A DNA stretch of 64,000 nucleotides from Aureimonas glaciei (lineage in GTDB: Bacteria; Pseudomonadota; Alphaproteobacteria; Rhizobiales; Rhizobiaceae). The DNA lies in the NCBI RefSeq assembly GCF_014643375.1, contig NZ_BMJJ01000005.1:248001-312000 (forward strand), in the 5' to 3' direction. Shown piece after piece: positions 1 through 9,954 of the stretch (positions within the stretch are counted from its first letter, which is position 1; each line of letters begins with the position of its first letter). The position numbers and the translations under genes were made by a program. The notes under the pieces are model-generated. The model searched no databases and was not told where the DNA came from. It saw only the letters and a list, made by a program, of their open reading frames with translations.

Positions 1-73
1 GAGACAGGAACTGCCGCCACCGCCATCGCACCGGTTTCGGCGCGAAGGCAGGTCGGCAGGACGGGAGCCAGGC

Positions 74-1267
74 ATGACTACGATCGACACGGCTGCGGCA
101 AAACTCCCCACCGCAACGCTCTCCGTTCTCCTCGCCGTCAGCGCCTGCCACATGCTGAACGACGTCATGCAGTCGCTGCTGGCCTCGCTCTATCCGTTGC
201 TCAAGGCGAATTACGGCCTGGACTTCGTACAGATCGGCCTGCTCACCATGGCCTTCCAGGTCACGGCCTCGCTGCTGCAACCCGCGGTCGGCGTCGTCGC
301 GGACCGCTGGCCGATGCCCTATGCGCTGCCCGTGGGCATGGCCAGCACCCTGGTCGGATTGCTGCTGCTGGCCAAGGCCGGCAATTTCGCGGTGTTGGTC
401 GGCGCCGCCTGCCTCGTCGGCCTGGGATCGGCGATCTTTCATCCGGAGGCCTCGCGCGTCGCCCGTCTGGCGTCCGGTGGACGGCATGGCTTTGCCCAAT
501 CCCTGTTCCAGCTCGGCGGCAATGCGGGAACGGCGATCGGCCCGCTTCTCGCCGCCTTCATCGTTCTTCCCTACGGCCAGGGAAGCATCGCTTGGTTTGC
601 CGGCATCGCGCTCCTGGGGATGGTCATCCTCACCCTGACGGGCCGTTGGTACGCCGCCCATCGCCGCCTGAATGCCGGCCGCCCGGCCGTGAGCCGCAGC
701 CTGCCTTTGCCGCGGGGCGACATCCTCATGGCGCTCGGGATCCTGATCCTTCTGACCGCGACGAAGAACGTCTACATGGCGAGCTTTTCCAGCTACTTCA
801 CCTTCTACACCATCGAGCGCTTCGGCCTCAGCGTCCGCGACGCGCAGCTGATGCTGTTCCTGTTTCTGGGCGCGGCCGCGGCCGGCACTTTTGCCGGCGG
901 GCCGATCGGCGACCGCTACGGCGCCCGCTTCGTGATCTGGTTCTCGATCCTCGGCGTCATCCCCTTCGCCCTGATGCTGCCCTATGCCAACCTGTTCTTC
1001 ACGGGCGTGCTCAGCGTCGCGATCGGCATGATCCTGGCCTCGGCCTTCCCGGCCATCGTCGTCTTCGCGCAGGAACTGCTGCCGGGCCGCATCGGCCTCG
1101 TGGCCGGGATCTTCTTCGGTTTCGCCTTCGGCGCGGGCGGGCTCGGGGCCGCGCTTCTCGGCACGCTCGCCGACAGTCACGGCATTGCCTACGTCTATCA
1201 GGTGATCTCCTACCTGCCGATCCTCGGCGTCGCGACCATCCTGCTGCCCAAGCTCGCCCGTCCATAG
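74..1267 (+). CDS. MFS transporter, fosmidomycin-resistance (Fsr)-like
   Basis: A 397-residue, very hydrophobic protein with about 12 predicted membrane helices, the normal size of a major facilitator. The N-terminal motif ACHMLNDVMQSLLASLYPLL and the following GLDFVQIGLLTMAFQVTASL resemble the Fsr (fosmidomycin resistance) branch, and the loop GVVADRW fits the MFS inter-helix 2-3 signature. It would work in the inner membrane as a proton-coupled exporter. The ATG is preceded by GGGAG about 6 nt upstream. It lies 340 bp before the IclR gene on the same strand and may be controlled with that locus, but its substrate is unknown; Fsr-like proteins are often attached to catabolic gene sets without conferring fosmidomycin resistance. 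Confidence 0.85.
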   Translation: MTTIDTAAAKLPTATLSVLLAVSACHMLNDVMQSLLASLYPLLKANYGLDFVQIGLLTMAFQVTASLLQPAVGVVADRWPMPYALPVGMASTLVGLLLLAKAGNFAVLVGAACLVGLGSAIFHPEASRVARLASGGRHGFAQSLFQLGGNAGTAIGPLLAAFIVLPYGQGSIAWFAGIALLGMVILTLTGRWYAAHRRLNAGRPAVSRSLPLPRGDILMALGILILLTATKNVYMASFSSYFTFYTIERFGLSVRDAQLMLFLFLGAAAAGTFAGGPIGDRYGARFVIWFSILGVIPFALMLPYANLFFTGVLSVAIGMILASAFPAIVVFAQELLPGRIGLVAGIFFGFAFGAGGLGAALLGTLADSHGIAYVYQVISYLPILGVATILLPKLARP

Positions 1268-1607
1268 GCTCGCCGCGCGCCATCAGCGCCGTTGCCTCGC
1301 TCGGCTCGAACCCCTGTAGGCCTCGGCTCGGCAAGCCGGGGCCGAGCGCCGTCTGGACCGATGGACGCACGACAGCGATGCGGCTCGGCGGCGCGTCCTG
1401 AGCGGGCTTGATGGAAATTCTTCGCACATAATCGAGACCGGCTCGTCCCTGAAGCACCTTCAGCACAGGCCGTGTCGAAGAGGCGGAGCCTTGGCGGCTT
1501 GGCCGTTCGCTTTCGCATTGGCCTATGTCCGCGCGATCCCAAGACGGAATTGACACCCAGGAGCCATTATGTGAAAGTTATCTGATTATCTCATAATGTG
1601 AAAATAC
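1268..1607. other. Intergenic region upstream of iclR-like gene
   Basis: About 340 bp with no convincing reading frame in either strand. The last 60 bp contain a TTGACA-like box (1550-1555) and an inverted/direct repeat next to the IclR start, so this is probably the regulatory region of the plus-strand operon. Nothing else was recognised. Confidence 0.5.
1565..1604. promoter_or_regulatory. Putative IclR operator
   Basis: CATTATG (1565-1571) and its inverse complement CATAATG (1593-1599) flank a 21-bp AT-rich spacer. Both are followed by GTGAAA, so the arms are also direct repeats of a TNATGTGAAA word. The element ends 3 bp before the GTG start of the IclR gene. Autoregulation by IclR proteins through such sites is common, but binding here is inferred. 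Confidence 0.4.
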
Positions 1608-2396
1608 GTGACGTCCGGAACTCAGCTGATCGACCGAGCGGTCGCCGTCATGGACGTTGTGGCCGCTTCAGGAGCGTCCGGGGCACAGCTCAAGGACATC
1701 GCGCTGGAGAGCGGGCTCAACACGGCGACGTGCCACCGCGTTCTGACCAGCCTCGTCAGCCATGGCCTTTTGTCCCGCGACGCGGCGCGCCGCTATGTCC
1801 TCGGCAACAAGCTGATGGTCCTCGGGGCCCGGGCGTCCAATGGTCCGGGACTTCGGGGCCTGTGCGCGCCGACGCTTGACCGGTTGCGCCAACACAGCGG
1901 TGAAACCGCCGTCCTGATGCTGCGCAATGCCGGAATGTCGGTCTGCGTCGACCGACGGGAGGGCGACATCGCCTTTCGCACCCTGACGGGATCGATCGGC
2001 GGCGCCGTCCCTCTGGGCGTGGGTCCCGGGAGTCTCGCCATGCTCGCCTTCCTGCCGGCCGAGGAGGTGGCGACCCTGATCCAGGCCAACGCCGCGCGTT
2101 ATGCCGAGTTCGAGCGTCTCTCTCCCGCCAAGGTCCTCAACCTCGTCAACGAGACCCAGCGCCAGGGGTTTGCGCTGGACATGGGCGAACTGATCGACGG
2201 CGTCGGCGGCATGGCGATTCCCGTCCGCTCGCCTGCGGGCTCGCCGGTGGCCTCGCTCGGCCTGACTTTCCTGGCGACCCCGGCCAACGCCGCCCGCTTG
2301 CCCTCCTTCGAAGCCCTGTTGCGCGCCGAGGCCTCCTCGATCGAAGCGCAGCTCAGCCCGTTCGACCTGCCCTCCGACAATGGACTTCCGCGATGA
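1608..2396 (+). CDS. IclR-family transcriptional regulator
   Basis: 262 residues, the usual IclR length. Residues 5-65 form a winged helix-turn-helix (recognition segment around LNTATCHRVLTSLVSHG). Residues 80-250 form the IclR effector-binding domain, with the motifs PLGVGPGSLAMLAF and GVGGMAIPV typical of the family. The GTG start is chosen because the HTH begins almost at once. The 3' end overlaps the next gene by 4 bp (ATGA), so the regulator is translationally coupled to the SDR, oxidase and ABC ATPase genes that follow. It probably controls this operon and perhaps the convergent one in response to a small organic acid or amino-acid-like substrate. The effector is not predictable. Confidence 0.9.
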   Translation: MTSGTQLIDRAVAVMDVVAASGASGAQLKDIALESGLNTATCHRVLTSLVSHGLLSRDAARRYVLGNKLMVLGARASNGPGLRGLCAPTLDRLRQHSGETAVLMLRNAGMSVCVDRREGDIAFRTLTGSIGGAVPLGVGPGSLAMLAFLPAEEVATLIQANAARYAEFERLSPAKVLNLVNETQRQGFALDMGELIDGVGGMAIPVRSPAGSPVASLGLTFLATPANAARLPSFEALLRAEASSIEAQLSPFDLPSDNGLPR

Positions 2397-3085
2397 CCAC
2401 TCCGCCCCCCGTCGCCATGATCAGCGGCGCTTCGCGCGGCATCGGCGCCGCCATCGCGGCGGCGCTGCGTGAGGGCGGATGGCGGCTCAGTCTCGGCGTC
2501 CGGAATCCCGGTGCCCTCGACGCCGCAGCGGGGGATCTCGTCTGCCGCTTTGACGCGCTCGACCCGGAGAGCGAGCGCGCCTGGGTGGCGGCGACCGTCC
2601 GCCATTTCGGTCGGATTGACGGGCTCGTCCACAATGCCGGCATCATGTCGTCGAAATCCGTGCTGGAAGCAGACGACGCGGATTTCGACCAGCTCTTCGG
2701 CGTCAACGTGAAGTCGCCGCTCCGCCTGACGCGTCTCGCCTGGCCGCACCTCGTCGCCTCGCAGGGCCGGATCGTCATCTTGGCGTCGCTCTCGGCCAAG
2801 CGCGTCAAGGCCCCGCGTTCGAGCCTCTATGCCATGTCGAAGTTTGCCGTTCTGGCGCTCGCCCATGGCCTGCGCCACTGCGGCAAGGAAGACGGCGTGC
2901 GCTCCACCGCCATCTGCCCGGGCTTCGTCGCCACCGACATGGCGGCGGCCGTCGACGGTGTGGACCTGGACGTGCTGACACGACCGGAGGACGTCGCCCG
3001 CATCGTGCGGATGGTGCTGGAACTCCCGGCCACGGCCAGCATCGCCGAAATCCCGATCAACTGGACGGTCGAGGACAGTTTTTGA
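2393..3085 (+). CDS. SDR family NAD(P)-dependent oxidoreductase
   Basis: A 230-residue classical short-chain dehydrogenase: nucleotide-binding SGASRGIG at residues 11-18, NAG at 81-83, and catalytic Tyr146/Lys150 in YAMSK, followed by CPGFVATDM. It begins inside the IclR stop (ATGA overlap) and its TGA overlaps the next ATG. It is therefore the second gene of a tight operon with an FAD amine oxidase and a Dpp-type ATPase. A role in oxidising or reducing an intermediate of the imported substrate is likely; the substrate itself cannot be read from the sequence. Confidence 0.88.
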   Translation: MTTPPPVAMISGASRGIGAAIAAALREGGWRLSLGVRNPGALDAAAGDLVCRFDALDPESERAWVAATVRHFGRIDGLVHNAGIMSSKSVLEADDADFDQLFGVNVKSPLRLTRLAWPHLVASQGRIVILASLSAKRVKAPRSSLYAMSKFAVLALAHGLRHCGKEDGVRSTAICPGFVATDMAAAVDGVDLDVLTRPEDVARIVRMVLELPATASIAEIPINWTVEDSF

Positions 3086-4427
3086 TGCGCGCCTATGGCG
3101 AGAGCGCCGACGGACCGCCGCTGGCGAGACTGCCCTCTTCCGATGCTGTCCCAGAGCGGTGCGACATCGCGATCATCGGCGGCGGCATCATCGGGCTGAG
3201 CACGGCACGCGAGCTGGCGAGGGCGGGGGTCTCGGTCGCCCTGTTCGAGAAGGGCGAGATGGCCGGCGAGCAATCGAGCCGCAACTGGGGCTGGGTCCGC
3301 CGCACGGGGCGCGACCTGCGCGAACTGCCGCTGATGCAGCTCAGCGGCGACATCTGGGACGGCCTCAATGCCGCCACGGGGCATGAGACCGGCTACCGCC
3401 GCAGCGGCATTGCCTATGCCGCCCGGTCGCTCGCGGCGGTGGAGCGGTATCGCCGCTGGGCGACGGCGGCGGCGGATTATGGGGTCGAGAGCACCGTCCT
3501 CGACGGGGCGTCCATCGCGGCGATGGCGCCGGGTCTGACGCGCGAGGTCGCTGGTGGTCTCTTCACCGCAGCCGATGGCCGGGCCGAACCGCAACTGGCC
3601 AATCACGCCATCGCCCGCGCCGCCGCCGCGCACGGCGCCCGGCTCTTCGGCAACTGCGCGGTCCGCACGATCGATGTCAGCGCCGGCCGCACGAGCGGCG
3701 TCGTGACGGAGCGGGGCCTGGTGCGCTGCGGCGCAGTCGTGGTGGCCGGCGGCGCCTGGTCGCGGCTCCTGCTTCAAGGAGTCGGCGCCACCCTGCCGCA
3801 GCTGAAACTCCTGTCCTCGGTGCTACGCACCGCGCCCGTGGAGGCCGGGATCGAGCCCTGCATGAGCTTTTCCGACTTCGCCCTGCGCCGGCGGCTGGAC
3901 GGGGGCTATTCCGTCGCCACCTCGGCGGTCAGCGTCTCGCAGATCGTGCCGGATTCGCTGCGGTTTTTCCGGACCTTCCTGCCAGCCTATCTTGCCGAGC
4001 GCCAGAACATCAGACTGCGCCTCGGCCGCGCCTTCCTCGCCGAGGCGCTGGACTGGCGACCGGGCGTCGCCGACCGGACCTCCATCTACGAAGCCGTGCG
4101 CCGGCTTAGCCCCCGGCCGGACGCCGCAACGCTCACGAAGGTGCAGAAGGACCTGGCGAAGGCGCTGCCGGTTTTTGCCGGCGTTCCCGTGGTCCAGAGC
4201 TGGGCCGGCATGATCGACAGCACGCCGGACGCCATCCCGGTGATCTCGGAAGTGGCAAGCCTGCCCGGCTGCTTCGTCGGCACCGGTTTTTCCGGCCATG
4301 GATTCGGCATCGGGCCGGGCGCCGGCCGCGTGCTGGCACAATTGGCGACCGGGGCGACGCCCACGGTCGACCTTGCCGCCTTCGATCTCAACCGGTTCGC
4401 GGCGGACCCGAAACTGGAGTTGCAGCA

Positions 4428-4437
<10 letters not shown>
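3085..4437 (+). CDS. FAD-dependent D-amino-acid/amine oxidoreductase (DAO family)
   Basis: About 450 residues. The ADP-binding motif IIGGGIIGLSTARELARAG is at residues 30-48, followed by the EQSSRNWGW segment seen in the DadA/sarcosine-oxidase branch of the DAO superfamily. The C-terminal FVGTGFSGHGFGIGPGAG is the second FAD-contact motif. It likely deaminates a D-amino acid, N-methyl amino acid or cyclic amine in the cytoplasm, passing electrons to oxygen or the quinone pool. The ATG at 3085 overlaps the SDR stop (a TTG one codon earlier is the alternative), and its end overlaps the ABC ATPase by 10 bp. Confidence 0.88.
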
Positions 4438-6452
<2,015 letters not shown>

Positions 6453-6485
6453 GCGGACCGTTCGCGATTGCAGGCGGCCGGATCG

Positions 6486-7307
6486 TCAGACGCCGGCGGC
6501 GACCGGCAGCCGCGGGTCACCGGCCCATTCGTGCCAGGATCCGACGAAGATCTGGAGGCGGCAGAAACCAGCGAGCCGCAGGCCATAGAGCGCCGTCGCG
6601 GCCCGGGCGCCACGGTGGCAATAGGTGATCACCGTCCGCTCGGGCGAAAGCCCGGCGGCGGCGGCGCGGTCGGCGATATCGGCCGGCCCACGGTAGTGCC
6701 CATCGATGAGGAAATCCTCGTAGAACAGGAATTTGGCATCGGGAATACGGCCCGGCCGGGCGCAGCAGTCGTGGACGAAACTGCCGTCGAATTCGCTGCG
6801 GCGCCGCACGTCGAGGAGATCGCAGGCCGCCGGATCGCGCCCGAGGACCTCCTCGGTGCTGGCGACGAGATCGCGGCGGAAGGCGACCGAGCGATGGCCG
6901 CCTCTGGCCGGCGCGACGACGATCTCCGGTGATGCCCCTGGCTGCACAGCGCCGCCCTGCGCCTTCCAGGCCATGAAGCCGCCGTCGAGAATGGCGCCGG
7001 TCGAATGGCCGAGAAGTTCGTGCATCCACAGGCCGCGGGGCGATCGCATGCCGGTCTCTTCCTCGAAAAAGACCACCTTCGAGGCGCGGTCGATCCCCGC
7101 TTGCGCGCAGGCCGCGGCAACGGCGGTGGCCATGGCGGCAATGCCCGCCTCGTCGGATTGCGCGATGAAGAAATCGTAGACATTGAGGCTGATCGCGCCC
7201 GGGATCGTCCCGGCGAGATAGTCGGCGTGCGGCCGCGTGTCGATCAGGACGCAGCCGGGTTCGGCGGGCCGCGCGACGAGTTCGGCGGCATTCTGGAGAA
7301 GGGTCAA
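6486..7307 (-). CDS. Tandem-domain sulfurtransferase (rhodanese / 3-mercaptopyruvate sulfurtransferase family)
   Basis: 273 residues with two rhodanese domains. The N-terminal one (residues 1-120) has the structural motif VLIDTRPHADYLAGTIPGA. The C-terminal one (145-270) carries the catalytic loop TYCHRGARA with Cys230, then FVGSWHEWAGDP typical of the family's C-terminus. It would move sulfane sulfur from thiosulfate, a persulfide or mercaptopyruvate to an acceptor. The start is taken as TTG at 7307 because GGAGGA lies 7 nt upstream and no in-frame ATG fits; the upstream open frame is only read-through of other genes. It is the last gene of the minus-strand operon, logically downstream of a D-cysteine desulfhydrase-like enzyme. 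Confidence 0.85.
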   Translation of the reverse strand: MTLLQNAAELVARPAEPGCVLIDTRPHADYLAGTIPGAISLNVYDFFIAQSDEAGIAAMATAVAAACAQAGIDRASKVVFFEEETGMRSPRGLWMHELLGHSTGAILDGGFMAWKAQGGAVQPGASPEIVVAPARGGHRSVAFRRDLVASTEEVLGRDPAACDLLDVRRRSEFDGSFVHDCCARPGRIPDAKFLFYEDFLIDGHYRGPADIADRAAAAGLSPERTVITYCHRGARAATALYGLRLAGFCRLQIFVGSWHEWAGDPRLPVAAGV

Positions 7308-7339
7308 GGCATTGTCCTCCGCTTCAGGGGGGATGAGTG

Positions 7340-8314
7340 TCAGAGCGGCAGCACGGTGCCGATCCCGGCCACCTCGGCGTCGCGCAGCACACGGGCGGCG
7401 AGCGCGATGTCGAAGAGGTTGAGGCCGAAACTGGAAAAATAGCTGGACGTGCCGGGCCTCGGGACGAACGCGCCGGCGGCAAGACCGGCCAGATCGACGG
7501 CGACGTCCCGCGGGTCGAAGCGACCGGCGCGGTACATCTGGAACAGGCTCTTGGCGCTCTTCTCTGCGAAATCGCCCCAGAGATCGACGGCGACGACGTC
7601 GCTCGCCGCGATCGCCTCGAAGCCCACCTCGTGAAACCCTGCCTGGATGATCAGCCGGTCGGGCCGCACGGCTTCCGGCCCGAGCAGCGGGGTCGGCGAA
7701 GAGGTGCAGCAGAGAACGACGTCTGCATCGTCGAGCGCGTCGGCCAAGCCGTCCACGGCACGGGCCTTGGCGGCGCCGGCAACCATGGCCCGCGCCGCTT
7801 CGCCCGTCCGGTTCCACACGGTGACCGACGCCAGATCGGGGAACAGCGCGCTTAGCATGGCGAAATGGGCTTTCGCCTGATCGCCCGCGCCGAGGATGGT
7901 GACGCGGGTCGGTGCCGCCGCCAGCAGGCCGCGCATGGCGAGGGCGGAGACGGCGGCGGTGCGCATGCGGGTCAGGTGACCGCTCTCGACGATGCCGATG
8001 GGGCGGCCGTCGCTCAGGCGATTGACGATGGTGAGGCTGCTGCTGCCCGGCTGGTCGCCGAGCGCGGCGGCGCGGTGGACCGTCCATTTCAGCCCGGCCG
8101 CATCGTAGGTCCCCGAGAGGCTCGCCGGCAGGCCGTAGGCCTTCTCGCGCGGATCGGCGCCGACCGGCATGACGCTTTCGGCGACCATCTGGGCGCGCCC
8201 CTCCCCCAGCAGCAGCAGGGCGGCCCGGATGTCGGCCAGCGCCTTTTCCCAATCGCCGCCACCGGCACGAAGCACATCCTGCCGGCCGAGATATCGAAGC
8301 TGCGCTCCCCTCAC
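7340..8314 (-). CDS. Ornithine cyclodeaminase / mu-crystallin (ketimine reductase) family protein
   Basis: 324 residues. The substrate region contains the family segments LPASLSGTYDAAGLKWTVH (62-80) and IVESGHLTRMRTAAVSALA. The Rossmann motif VTILGAGDQAKAHF spans 138-151, followed by VTVWNRTGEAA. Relatives include ornithine cyclodeaminase, alanine dehydrogenase and mu-crystallin-type ketimine reductases that act on cyclic imines such as pyrroline-, piperideine- or thiazoline-2-carboxylate. The context (amine oxidase, D-cysteine desulfhydrase, hydantoinase) favours reduction of a cyclic imine, but this is inference. Its start overlaps hyuB by 4 bp. Confidence 0.85.
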   Translation of the reverse strand: MRGAQLRYLGRQDVLRAGGGDWEKALADIRAALLLLGEGRAQMVAESVMPVGADPREKAYGLPASLSGTYDAAGLKWTVHRAAALGDQPGSSSLTIVNRLSDGRPIGIVESGHLTRMRTAAVSALAMRGLLAAAPTRVTILGAGDQAKAHFAMLSALFPDLASVTVWNRTGEAARAMVAGAAKARAVDGLADALDDADVVLCCTSSPTPLLGPEAVRPDRLIIQAGFHEVGFEAIAASDVVAVDLWGDFAEKSAKSLFQMYRAGRFDPRDVAVDLAGLAAGAFVPRPGTSSYFSSFGLNLFDIALAARVLRDAEVAGIGTVLPL

Positions 8315-9954
8315 GGCAAAGCCTCGCCTCTCGCCTCGAGCCCCTGCCGGCGATCAGCGGCGCGGGCCGCCTCCGGCCGCAGCTCCCAGGATCCCGCGCC
8401 GCCACCGCCGGCGGTCCGCATGACCACCACGGTGCCGGCGGGAACCTCGACGGTGCACTTGCCGGAGAGCGTCGTCTCGCCGCCCTCGGAGCGCAGCATC
8501 GCGCTGGCGAAGGAGCCCTCGCTGCCGCCGTCCACGGCCCAGGGCCGGTGACGGGTGCGATCGAGATGCACGGTGAGCGTGGCCTTCTGCTCCATGCGGA
8601 TCTCGCGGGTGAGGCCGTGTCCGCCGCGATGGCGCCCGGCGCCACCGGTTTCCGGCAGGATAGCATAGCGCAGGACCGTCATCGGGTAGGCCCGTTCCAT
8701 CGTCTCTACCGGCGAATTGGCGGTGTTCGTCATGTGACAGTGCACGGCGTCGGCGCCGTCGCGGTCGGCAAGGGCACCCTGCCCGCCGGCATAGGTCTCG
8801 ACATAGGAATAGGCGCGGCCGGTGCGGCTGTCCTCGCCGCCGATGATCAGCGCATTCATCGACCCGGTCGAGGCCGCCATCGCGGCTTCCGGCATCAGCA
8901 GATTGAAGGCGCCCATCAGGGCATCGGTGATGCGCATCGACGTGATCGAGGTGCAGAGCGCTACTGCCGCCGGCGGGCGCGCATCGACCAGCGTGCCGGC
9001 TTCGGTGACGATCTCGACCTGTCGAAACAGGCCTGCATTGGAGGCCAGACCCGGGTCGAGCATCGCCTTGGCGACATAGAGGAGGCAGCTCATGGTGAGC
9101 GGCCGCGCCGCGTTGATCGGCCCGCGCACCTGCGGCGCGGTTCCGGTAAAGTCGGCGGTCAGACGCCCGCCGGCGACGCTGAGGCGGACCTTGATCGCCA
9201 GATCGGCGTCGGCGCCGTCCTCGTACCATTCAAGGCTGTCCTCGAAGCGGGCGACGCGCCCTTCCAGCGGCGCGAGACGGTGCGCGAGGCGGTTTGCCGT
9301 CGCCGTGGCCAGAAAATCCACCGCGTCATCGAACCGGGCCTCGCCGGTGCGCTCGACGAGTTCGGCCAGCCGCGCCGCGCCGGTGGTGTTCGCCGCCACC
9401 TGCGCCAGGAGATCGCCGAGCACCATGTCGGGGGTGCGGCTGTTGATGCGGAAGAGCTCGACGATCTGCGGATCGACCTTCCCCTCGCGCATCAGGCTGA
9501 GCGGCGACACCCGCAGGCCTTCCGCGTAGATCTCGGAGACGCCGAGCGACAGCGAACCCGGTGCGACGCCGCCGATGTCGACCTGATGGGCCATGTTGGC
9601 GACATAGCCGATGCGCCGTCCGTCGCGGTCGACGGGGGCGATGACGACCACGTCGGGCAGGTGCGAACCGGTGATCCAGGGGTCGTTGGTGACCAGCATC
9701 TGGCCGACCGGGATCTTCTGGCCGAGCCGGGCCTCGGTCCGCTGCACGACTTCGGCCAGAAGTCCGAGATGCACGGGGATGTGCTCGGCCTGGGCCGCGA
9801 GGTCCCCCGCCGCGGTAAACAGGCCGCATGAGAAATCCCGGCGGTCGCGAATGTTGACGGAGTGCGCGGTGTTGACGAGGGCCGCGCCCATTTCCTCGGC
9901 GACGGCTTGCAGGCCGTGGCGGATGACTTCGGCAAGGATCGGATCGGCGCTCAT
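8311..9954 (-). CDS. hyuB: Hydantoinase B / 5-oxoprolinase B-type subunit
   Basis: 547 residues, usual HyuB length. It opens with PILAEVIRHGLQAVAEEMG and continues with SCGLFTAAGDLAAQAEHIPVH. It has the GxHxPD-like segment ITGSHLPDVVVIAPV, and the C-terminal glycine-rich TAGGGGAGSW seen in HyuB/OplB/AcxB proteins. Together with HyuA it forms an ATP-dependent amide hydrolase that opens cyclic imides (hydantoin, N-methylhydantoin, 5-oxoproline) or carboxylates ketones in the acetone-carboxylase relatives. Overlaps at both ends (4 bp with HyuA and with the cyclodeaminase-like gene) show translational coupling. Confidence 0.93.
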   Translation of the reverse strand: MSADPILAEVIRHGLQAVAEEMGAALVNTAHSVNIRDRRDFSCGLFTAAGDLAAQAEHIPVHLGLLAEVVQRTEARLGQKIPVGQMLVTNDPWITGSHLPDVVVIAPVDRDGRRIGYVANMAHQVDIGGVAPGSLSLGVSEIYAEGLRVSPLSLMREGKVDPQIVELFRINSRTPDMVLGDLLAQVAANTTGAARLAELVERTGEARFDDAVDFLATATANRLAHRLAPLEGRVARFEDSLEWYEDGADADLAIKVRLSVAGGRLTADFTGTAPQVRGPINAARPLTMSCLLYVAKAMLDPGLASNAGLFRQVEIVTEAGTLVDARPPAAVALCTSITSMRITDALMGAFNLLMPEAAMAASTGSMNALIIGGEDSRTGRAYSYVETYAGGQGALADRDGADAVHCHMTNTANSPVETMERAYPMTVLRYAILPETGGAGRHRGGHGLTREIRMEQKATLTVHLDRTRHRPWAVDGGSEGSFASAMLRSEGGETTLSGKCTVEVPAGTVVVMRTAGGGGAGSWELRPEAARAADRRQGLEARGEALP

